Origin: DAOQTX01 sp035340715
GTDB taxonomy: Bacteria; Bacteroidota; Bacteroidia; AKYH767-A; OLB10
Length of the DNA stretch: 30,938 nt
NCBI GenBank assembly: GCA_035340715.1
Contig: DAOQTX010000030.1
Location: 1 to 30,938, forward strand
Direction: 5' to 3'
Below the pieces are notes generated by a model, which did no database searches, had not been told where the DNA came from, and was given only the letters and a program-made list of their open reading frames with translations. Both the position numbers and the translations under genes were made by a program. Position 1 is the stretch's first letter. Each line of letters begins with the position of its first letter. Below are positions 8,139-15,522 of this stretch, piece by piece.

Positions 8139-9169
8139 AAAACGCGGGTCTATATATTAAAACAATAATAGCTCTTCTCTTGGGATGGGTTCAACTTGAA
8201 GATCAGGCTTATGCGCAAGATATACATAGCACATTACCATTCGTCAGCAAGAGTTTGATTAATCCCGCTTTGTCCATACAAAATAATAATGATTTTCAAG
8301 CCAGCATGCACTATCGCAATCAATGGAACTCTGTTTCCACTCCCTATAAAAATGTTGCAGCCAGCGTACAAAGCAAATTCAATAGTAAAGGATTGTCCTT
8401 TTTACAAACACCATTTGCAGGAATCAACATAGTAAACGACAAGGCTGGCGATTTAGATTATGGTATGTTTTCTTTTGAAGCATTCGCAGGATTTCAAGCA
8501 TTTCAGACGAAAGACTCATTGCAAAAGGTAACGTTTTTTGTTGCTCCGGGTTTTGTGCAGCGTGCCTTCAATACCAGCAATATCAGAACACCCAATCAAT
8601 TTGATGGCGATGTATATGACCCATCTATTTTTAATGGTGAAAATTTTGATCGAACTTCTTTTTCGTATTTCAATTTTTCTGTTGGATTGAATTGGACAAT
8701 GCAACTTACCGAATCACTGAACATGAACCATGCATTTTCGGTTCAACATATGAATCAACCCAAACAAAGTTTTTATGCGGGTGAATCAAAGCTTCCAATG
8801 AATTTTATTTTTTATTCTGAAGCGGATTTAGAATTGATAGAAAACATAACCATTACTCCTTATGCACAATTTATGAATCAGCGTAAAAACAGAGAGTTAT
8901 TATTAGGCGCACATTCATGGATAAAACTAAGTGATGAAAATTGGAAAAAAATATCAGCCGGCATGTTATTGTCGTATCGCATACAAGATGCTATCAGTAC
9001 AGGATTTTTACTTCGATACAATCAATGGACTGCGGCATTGAGCTACGATTTTAATACAAGCACACTGCGCAAAGCCAGTAATGGTAAAGGAGGCACGGAA
9101 TTAGCAATCCAATACGCCATTACAAAAGTTAAACCACCACCCAACCTAGCCCCTTGTAAAATATATTGA
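8135..9169 (+). CDS. PorP/SprF family type IX secretion outer-membrane protein
   Basis: A 344-residue outer-membrane beta-barrel of the PorP/SprF family. These proteins serve T9SS either as the core component PorP or as partner proteins that bring one particular large cargo, such as SprB, to the surface. The signal peptide ends near residue 28 (AYAQ), after which comes the family start DIHSTLPFVSKSLINPAL with the typical NPA. The remaining sequence alternates beta strands rich in aromatic residues (FSYFNFSVGLNW, FMNQRKNRELLLGAHSW). It overlaps the upstream cargo gene by ATGA and the downstream gene by TGATG. The position between two CHU_C cargoes argues for a cargo-specific SprF-like role rather than the general PorP (inference). 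Confidence 0.9.
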   Translation: MKNAGLYIKTIIALLLGWVQLEDQAYAQDIHSTLPFVSKSLINPALSIQNNNDFQASMHYRNQWNSVSTPYKNVAASVQSKFNSKGLSFLQTPFAGINIVNDKAGDLDYGMFSFEAFAGFQAFQTKDSLQKVTFFVAPGFVQRAFNTSNIRTPNQFDGDVYDPSIFNGENFDRTSFSYFNFSVGLNWTMQLTESLNMNHAFSVQHMNQPKQSFYAGESKLPMNFIFYSEADLELIENITITPYAQFMNQRKNRELLLGAHSWIKLSDENWKKISAGMLLSYRIQDAISTGFLLRYNQWTAALSYDFNTSTLRKASNGKGGTELAIQYAITKVKPPPNLAPCKIY

Positions 9170-11100
9170 TGAAACTGTTTTATAAAATAGTCATTGCAAT
9201 TGGTATTTGTCCAATGTTCCTTTATGGACAAAGTAAAAATGCCTATTTAAAATCGGCCGAAGATGCGATGAGCAAATCGCAATATGGCAACGCAATCTAT
9301 TATTATGAGCAAGCATTAACCTTTCCGGAATCTAATTCTGATTTGATGTTCAGAACTGCAAAAGCATATCGACTATACAAAGCATACGATCAATCCATCA
9401 TTTGGTATGAGAAAGGTTTGAGCACCAAGGAAAATTTAAGTGACCCTTCAATATTTTTTGACTTAGGTACCATGTACATGTGTTCGGAGCAATACATTAA
9501 AGCTAGTGAACAATTCGATAAAGCATTAACACTCGAAAAAGATTCTGCTCAACGAGTTCGCATTCAAATGATGCTAAGCGGTTGCATTTTAGCCACCGAC
9601 ACTTCCAAGCAGAATACCGACTGGCTAATTGAAAAAGCGGGCAGTGAAATCAACAGCATCTATTCTGATTTTGCGGCTCATGGAAATGAACCAAACGAGT
9701 TTTGGTTTACCTCATTAAAATTTACTCGGAAGAATAAAAATGAAACCGAATTTTATTCCAAGTTATTGCAAACCAAAAAATCGAACGGAAAGACCATCAG
9801 TACTCCAGCCGATTTCTCTATTAATAAGTCGGGATTTTCTACGGCCAATAGCAGTATCAGCAACGATCAAAAAATATTGATCTATACCCGATGCAAAGAG
9901 AGCGATGACAGTGTTGAATGCTGGTTGTATGAAAGTACCATGCAAGACAATCGTATCAATGCTCCTACAAAAATATCTTCCCATATAAACCGAACAGACG
10001 CTTACCAAACTCATCCGTTTATTATAAATGCAGGCGCAAAAGGATATTTATTGTATTTCTCCAGCAATAGGCCTGGTGGATATGGGGGAATGGATATTTG
10101 GTATTCCACTCGCGATGCTAATGGACAATATTCTGAGCCGATCAATGCCGGCAGCATGGTTAATACAGCATGGGATGAGATCACTCCATTTTATGATGCC
10201 ATTAGTAATACACTATACTTTAGCTCAAACGGACATCCGGGATTCGGTTCCTTTGATGTTTTTTCCTACAAACAAAATTCGGAACAAGTTCAACATCTTG
10301 GTCGCCCAATAAATTCTGGAGCAGAAGATATTTTCTACAACCACAATACGGCTCAAGATTTTGCGCTGATCACTTCCAATCGAAAAGGATCTAATTTCCT
10401 TCAGTATGAAACCTGTTGCTATGATATATATTTGCTAAACAAAGACACTACGCAACAAATAATTGTGGATACCCTATCAACAAAAGCAGAACTGAGTGTT
10501 GAATCCAGAATAGAAGAGATCAAGAAACTATTACCTATTCAATTGTACTTTCATAACGATATACCCGACCCGGGAAGCAAGCGAAGTGGAACCACTTTGA
10601 ACTATATCGAATTGTTTTCAGAATACACGGCAATGCAAAACGAATATCAGGAACAATATGGAAATGGGCTGAGTGATTCTTTACAGTTTTTAGCCGTAGA
10701 TCGGGTAAATCATTTCTTTGAAAATGATCTGCGTGAAAACTACAATAAGCTGGAACAATTTATGATTTTATTGGAGTATTTTTCGGATCACAACTTTTCA
10801 TTGAATTTTAAAATCAGAGGTCAAGCAAGTCCACTTGCCGATAGCGATTATAACAACAAATTATCCTCCAGAAGAATTAGCAGTTTCATGAATTATCTCA
10901 ACTCCTATAAAAATGGAATCTTTTCCGACCGAATTGTTCAAAAGCAATTGGTCATAACGCAATTGCCTTCGGGTGAGAGCTTGAGTGATGAAAACGTAAG
11001 CGATCGATTGGATGATCTGCGAAACTCAATATATAGTCCGGCTGCTGCAAGAGAAAGAAAAATTGAAATTATTGATTTGATAATCGAGGCGATCCGATGA
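9169..11100 (+). CDS. TPR and PD40 beta-propeller protein with OmpA-like C-terminus (PorE-like)
   Basis: A 643-residue exported protein. The ATG at 9169 is preferred to the TTG one codon upstream; it shares its A with the stop of the PorP gene (TGATG). The signal peptide is about 1-20 (MFLYGQ). TPR repeats fill roughly 23-150 (NAIYYYEQAL, QSIIWYEKGL, KASEQFDKAL). PD40-type propeller blades follow, seen in YFSSNRPGGYGGMDIW and YFSSNGHPGFGSFDVF. The C-terminus has LYFHNDIPDP and a divergent OmpA-like region in which FKIRGQASPL and RRISSFMNYL stand for the peptidoglycan-binding helices. This order resembles PorE, the T9SS protein that links the secretion ring to peptidoglycan, but no lipobox cysteine is present. 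Likely periplasmic linker for the neighbouring secretion genes. Confidence 0.85.
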   Translation: MKLFYKIVIAIGICPMFLYGQSKNAYLKSAEDAMSKSQYGNAIYYYEQALTFPESNSDLMFRTAKAYRLYKAYDQSIIWYEKGLSTKENLSDPSIFFDLGTMYMCSEQYIKASEQFDKALTLEKDSAQRVRIQMMLSGCILATDTSKQNTDWLIEKAGSEINSIYSDFAAHGNEPNEFWFTSLKFTRKNKNETEFYSKLLQTKKSNGKTISTPADFSINKSGFSTANSSISNDQKILIYTRCKESDDSVECWLYESTMQDNRINAPTKISSHINRTDAYQTHPFIINAGAKGYLLYFSSNRPGGYGGMDIWYSTRDANGQYSEPINAGSMVNTAWDEITPFYDAISNTLYFSSNGHPGFGSFDVFSYKQNSEQVQHLGRPINSGAEDIFYNHNTAQDFALITSNRKGSNFLQYETCCYDIYLLNKDTTQQIIVDTLSTKAELSVESRIEEIKKLLPIQLYFHNDIPDPGSKRSGTTLNYIELFSEYTAMQNEYQEQYGNGLSDSLQFLAVDRVNHFFENDLRENYNKLEQFMILLEYFSDHNFSLNFKIRGQASPLADSDYNNKLSSRRISSFMNYLNSYKNGIFSDRIVQKQLVITQLPSGESLSDENVSDRLDDLRNSIYSPAAARERKIEIIDLIIEAIR

Positions 11101-12731
11101 GAAAAATATTACTTCTACTCATTCTATCTTTTTACTTTTGTGAAATTGTATTGGCGCAAAACAATGTTCCGAATTCTGGTTTTGAAATTGTTGTCCCATG
11201 CCCAACTACTTTAGGACAAATGGTCAGTGCCTTTCCTTGGGATGATCTTAGCGGAGCAAGTGGCAACAGTGATGCGTATCATGCGTGTAATGCGACCAAC
11301 TCATTTACCAATTGCAATAGTAATGGAGTTCCATTCAGTGCAGCAGGATATAGTTTTCCAAGAAGTGGCGATGGATTTAGTGGATTAATTGCTTATCAAT
11401 CCGGAAACACAAGAGAATATATTTCAACTCCACTTACTTCACCTTTATTACCTGGAAATGTCTATGAGGTTAGCTTTTGGGTTAAGAAGGCAAGATACAG
11501 TCGTTATGCTTGCAATAAAATTGGCGCTGCATTATCCAATGGATCTTTGATACAAGCAGGCAGCAATGCATTGGGCATCGTTCCTTCGGTTGAGACTAAT
11601 CAAGTAATCACTGATTCCATCAATTGGCAATTCATCAGCAACATGTATGTGGCCTTGGGAGGCGAGGATCATATTACGATAGGCAATTTTAGAAACGATG
11701 TCAACACATCTTTGCTCGACTTGGGTCTGCAAGGAAGCAGCTGCTCCGATATGAATAGCAGCGCTTACTATTATATTGACGATGTTAGCATAATACCTTT
11801 CGTTGAAACTACTGCCTGGTCTGGTGATACGCTTATTTGTAAAGGACAAAGCACAAACATCAATGCAATTTCAAATGTACCGGTTTGGTGGTCAACTCTT
11901 TCCGCACCAATGGATACCATAGGTACATTAAATACCATTACCCTATCACCATCTGTGAGTACCACTTATATAATTCACGGTTTGTTTACACAGCAATTGT
12001 TTAGTATCAGTGTGTTAGATACGCCTCTCGTTGAACTGGGATCGGATACTGCCATTTGTGAAGATGTTCCGTTTTTACTTAATGCTCAAAACAGTGGAAG
12101 CAGCTACAGTTGGAGCAACGGTGCAACCCAACAAGTAATAGCGCCTTTTACGAGCGGAACCTATTGGGTAGATGTAAACAATGGAGCTTGTATAGTTCGC
12201 GACTCTATTGACTTGATCATGCATCCCATTCCTGTTTCTGAGTTAAACGAATTGTATTTTATGTGTAGCGATGATCAGATTTTTCCAAGCTTGTATGCAG
12301 GCAATGCACAAAACTATATTTGGAATCCAGTTACGGATTCAAGCAGTTCAATAATTGCTGTTGCTCCAGGTGTTTATTCAGTACTCATGACTACAGATCA
12401 AGGGTGTACACTCAGCGATTCCGCTATAGTGATCGAACGTTGCGATTATCGCTTGTTCATTCCCAATGCTTTTACTCCTGACGGTGATGGATTGAACGAT
12501 TATTTTATTCCCTATACTGAAAACTTAAGTTTGTATCATTTAAGAATTTATAACCGATGGGGTCAAATGGTTTTTTCTAGTGAGAATCCATTTATCGGTT
12601 GGGATGGAACTTTTGAAAATGAAGAATCTCCAAACGGAGTGTATGTGTATCGTTTAGATTTCAAAGCCATTGAGATCAATGGATCAGAAACCAATGACAG
12701 CAAATGCGGACATTTTATATTGTATCGCTAA
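11097..12731 (+). CDS. T9SS type B sorting / gliding-associated C-terminal protein
   Basis: A 544-residue secreted protein, last gene of the operon, overlapping the PorE-like gene by ATGA. The signal peptide is about 1-21 (IVLAQ). The N-terminal domain begins NNVPNSGFEIVVPCP and contains REYISTPLTSPLLPGNVYEV, a jelly-roll-like, possibly carbohydrate-binding fold common in Bacteroidota. Two Ig-like modules follow, each marked by a D-T-x-I/L-C start (GDTLICKG and SDTAICED). The CHU_C domain starts near 452 with LFIPNAFTPDGDGLND and has LRIYNRWGQMVF and GWDGTF, then a final GHFILYR. It should be exported by T9SS and attached at the cell surface. Its binding target is unknown. Confidence 0.9.
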   Translation: MRKILLLLILSFYFCEIVLAQNNVPNSGFEIVVPCPTTLGQMVSAFPWDDLSGASGNSDAYHACNATNSFTNCNSNGVPFSAAGYSFPRSGDGFSGLIAYQSGNTREYISTPLTSPLLPGNVYEVSFWVKKARYSRYACNKIGAALSNGSLIQAGSNALGIVPSVETNQVITDSINWQFISNMYVALGGEDHITIGNFRNDVNTSLLDLGLQGSSCSDMNSSAYYYIDDVSIIPFVETTAWSGDTLICKGQSTNINAISNVPVWWSTLSAPMDTIGTLNTITLSPSVSTTYIIHGLFTQQLFSISVLDTPLVELGSDTAICEDVPFLLNAQNSGSSYSWSNGATQQVIAPFTSGTYWVDVNNGACIVRDSIDLIMHPIPVSELNELYFMCSDDQIFPSLYAGNAQNYIWNPVTDSSSSIIAVAPGVYSVLMTTDQGCTLSDSAIVIERCDYRLFIPNAFTPDGDGLNDYFIPYTENLSLYHLRIYNRWGQMVFSSENPFIGWDGTFENEESPNGVYVYRLDFKAIEINGSETNDSKCGHFILYR

Positions 12732-12829
12732 GTATTTATATAAATTTTCTAAACACAAGTTAAACTTCCTCATTCTTTCCTCATCCAAATCATATAACAT
12801 AGCTGAATTGATCAGCGTTAATTTGAAGG

Positions 12830-14215
12830 ATGGATAAAGTTAAGCACATCAACCACTTATACCTTAGAGCAGCATTTGGTGCACACCCCTCTTATGTAGA
12901 AAAGCGTAAAGGAAAAAGTATTCGATACTTAGTGGATGAGCTTTTTGAGCAATCGAAAGAAATAAAGACACTAAACACTTTAAAGAATCCTGTTGAAGAT
13001 AAACCTGCTGGCAATTTCAGATTATTAGTTATGGTTTTGAAATCGAGAAAACAAATTATTGAAATGGGACATGATTGGATAACACAAACAGCTCATTATC
13101 CTTATCCTTCGCTTCGAGAAAAGATGACCTTTTTTTGGCATTCTCATTTTGCAACACGTATTCCCCTTGCTTATCTGATGCAAGTTCAAAACAACAGTAT
13201 CCGAAAACATGCACTAGGAAATTTCAGAGAGTTACTGCACACAATGGCCAAAGACCCTGCCATGATTGTCTTTCTCAATAATCAACAAAATCGAAAAAAA
13301 CATCCAAACGAAAATTTTGCCAGAGAATTAATGGAATTATTCACTCTAGGCGAAGGGCATTATAGTGAGACAGATATAAAAGAGGCCGCAAGAGCATTTA
13401 CTGGATGGCATATCAATCGATACGGTAGCTTTGAGTTTAACTCAAACGAACACGATTATGGTGAGAAAACATTTAAAGGTGCATCGGGTAGATTGTCGGG
13501 TGAAAATGTAATTGATGTACTGTTGAAAGACAAGCAATGCGCTTTATTCATTACTCAAAAGATATATTCCTTTTTTGTCAATACAAAACCTGATGAGAAA
13601 AAAATTGCAAAACTGGCAGATGAATTTTATCAGAGCAATTATGATATCGCTCAATTGATGAAAAGCATCTTTACTTCAGATTGGTTTTATCATAAAGAAA
13701 ATGTTGGGACTAAAATTGCTTCACCAATTGAACTCATTTTACGCTATCACACGCTTTTACAGATCAACAATACGCATACCAAAAGTTTTACTCGAATTCT
13801 TCAAGTGTTGGGGCAAGAAATGTTTTATCCACCCAATGTAGCAGGATGGCCAAGTGGAAGAAATTGGATTGATTCTTCTTCTATGATGCTGAGAATGAAA
13901 CTTCCTTTTATATTTTTTGAGGATTATCCTCAAAGTTTTAGCAATATGGAAGATGATGATGCTCAATTTAACAATGGCAAAGAGCGAAAGCTTAACATTG
14001 ATTCAAAGGCCAACTGGAAAAATTTTGCAACAAGCTTTAAAGAAATAAAAGACGACAAACTCATAGATGAAATGGCCAATGCATTATTGCAAATAGGATA
14101 CAGTAGCGATGATCAAATTATAATTGATTTATTTAAAAGAGGAACGAGCCATGAAGAAAAAATAAAATCTATAGCTATTCACCTTTTTGCCTTACCTGAA
14201 TTTCAACTCGTATAA
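12830..14215 (+). CDS. DUF1800 family protein
   Basis: A 461-residue member of the DUF1800 family, whose function is not established. Characteristic stretches are HLYLRAAFG near the start, REKMTFFWHSHFAT near 100-113, and NENFARELMELFTLGEG (about 159-175) followed by EAARAFTGWH; the end, LFALPEFQLV, is also typical. The start at 12830 is supported by alignment of the HLYLRAAFG motif right after it. There is no signal peptide, although its partner encoded five bases downstream has a twin-arginine signal. DUF1800 and DUF1501 genes are usually found as such a pair, so a joint function outside the cytoplasm is likely. A near-consensus -7 element, TTAATTTG, ends just before the ATG. Confidence 0.9.
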   Translation: MDKVKHINHLYLRAAFGAHPSYVEKRKGKSIRYLVDELFEQSKEIKTLNTLKNPVEDKPAGNFRLLVMVLKSRKQIIEMGHDWITQTAHYPYPSLREKMTFFWHSHFATRIPLAYLMQVQNNSIRKHALGNFRELLHTMAKDPAMIVFLNNQQNRKKHPNENFARELMELFTLGEGHYSETDIKEAARAFTGWHINRYGSFEFNSNEHDYGEKTFKGASGRLSGENVIDVLLKDKQCALFITQKIYSFFVNTKPDEKKIAKLADEFYQSNYDIAQLMKSIFTSDWFYHKENVGTKIASPIELILRYHTLLQINNTHTKSFTRILQVLGQEMFYPPNVAGWPSGRNWIDSSSMMLRMKLPFIFFEDYPQSFSNMEDDDAQFNNGKERKLNIDSKANWKNFATSFKEIKDDKLIDEMANALLQIGYSSDDQIIIDLFKRGTSHEEKIKSIAIHLFALPEFQLV

Positions 14216-14220
14216 ACATT

Positions 14221-15420
14221 ATGAAAAGGAGAGATTTTTTAAAAATATCCGGACTGACTTCAGCATCATTACTTGTACCTGAGTTTGTCAAAGCAGGTAA
14301 TTTATTTACACCTGGCTATTCCGATAATATTTTGGTGGTCATTCAACTTTCAGGAGGAAATGATGGTTTGAATACCGTAGTTCCTTTTAACAACGATGTT
14401 TATCAAAAATCCAGACCATCATTGGCCTTGCAAAAAAGTGATGTGATCACGGTAGGTGATCAATTGGGATTCCATTCCAATCTAAAAGGCTTGGCTGATT
14501 TGTTTGAAGATGGAATTTTATCAGTGGTGAATAATGTTGGTTATCCCAATCCAAACCGATCACATTTTCGATCGATGGATATTTGGCACAGCGGAAGCAG
14601 TAGTGATACCTACATCAAAAGCGGGTGGATAGGTCGATATCTTGATTCATCTTGCAGCTCAGAAAATTGCAGGCCTATTCGGAGTATAGAATTAAATGAA
14701 GCACTGAGTCTGGCATTAAAAGGTGATCAAAACTCTGGGTTGGCAGTAAAAGATCCTGAAACATTTTATAAATCATCCAACGAAGCTTTTTTCCAAAGCT
14801 TGGCTATAAATAATGTACATACGGAACACGAAGATTTAGCTTATCTACGCAAGACCTTTATTGATGCCAAATCATCGGCACAATATATTTTTGAAAAAGC
14901 ATCGGTTAAATCTTATGATCATCCTTATCCTAATGAAGACTTTGGCCAAAAACTTAAGACCATTGCTTCACTGATTAAAGCCGGTTCTGAAACTAAAGTG
15001 TATTATGTTTCTCTGAGTGGTTTTGACACCCATGCCTTTCAGCCAAATATACAGGGTTCATTGCTAAAGAAATACGATAATGCTGTTAGTTCATTTGTGA
15101 GTGACCTAAAAAAATCTGGTCACATGAATAGGACTTGTATTTTTACCTTCTCTGAATTTGGACGTAGAGTGTCACAAAATGCCAGTCGGGGAACCGATCA
15201 TGGAACTGCCAATAACGTTTTTATCATCAGCGAAAGAAACAAGTCAAAAGGATTTTCCGGAGGCACTCCTGATTTGGACAACTTAGATGAAAATGGAGAC
15301 ATTATCTTTAAAACCGATTTCCGACAAATATACTCAGCACTACTTGAGCAATGGTTAGGGGCCAAACCAGATAGAATTTTGCCAAAAGATCTCGCAAAAC
15401 TTGATTTATTCTCCTCCTAA
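14221..15420 (+). CDS. DUF1501 domain-containing protein with Tat signal
   Basis: A 399-residue DUF1501 protein, a family related to the alkaline phosphatase/sulfatase fold, without a defined activity. The N-terminus M-K-R-R-D-F-L-K-I-S-G is a twin-arginine export motif with a hydrophobic stretch to about residue 26. The mature start NILVVIQLSGGNDGLNTVVP is the family signature, with S-G-G-N-D-G probably at the active or metal site. Also seen are GFHSNL, YPNPNRSHFRSMDIWH, LSGFDTH, and the C-terminal TFSEFGRRVSQNASRGTDHG. It starts five bases after the DUF1800 stop and is surely co-transcribed. Folded export to the periplasm is indicated. Confidence 0.92.
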   Translation: MKRRDFLKISGLTSASLLVPEFVKAGNLFTPGYSDNILVVIQLSGGNDGLNTVVPFNNDVYQKSRPSLALQKSDVITVGDQLGFHSNLKGLADLFEDGILSVVNNVGYPNPNRSHFRSMDIWHSGSSSDTYIKSGWIGRYLDSSCSSENCRPIRSIELNEALSLALKGDQNSGLAVKDPETFYKSSNEAFFQSLAINNVHTEHEDLAYLRKTFIDAKSSAQYIFEKASVKSYDHPYPNEDFGQKLKTIASLIKAGSETKVYYVSLSGFDTHAFQPNIQGSLLKKYDNAVSSFVSDLKKSGHMNRTCIFTFSEFGRRVSQNASRGTDHGTANNVFIISERNKSKGFSGGTPDLDNLDENGDIIFKTDFRQIYSALLEQWLGAKPDRILPKDLAKLDLFSS

Positions 15421-15522
15421 CAGCACTTTTAACAAGTTTCACAAGAATAATGTTGATAAAACTGACTTTCCTTATGCCTCACCTCGATTGTATATAGTAT
15501 TTTTATCTGCGATAATTCCATC

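Noticed and set aside
9166..9168. TTG as the start of the TPR-PD40 gene
   Set aside because: An ATG follows immediately at 9169 and gives the usual signal peptide and a TGATG overlap.
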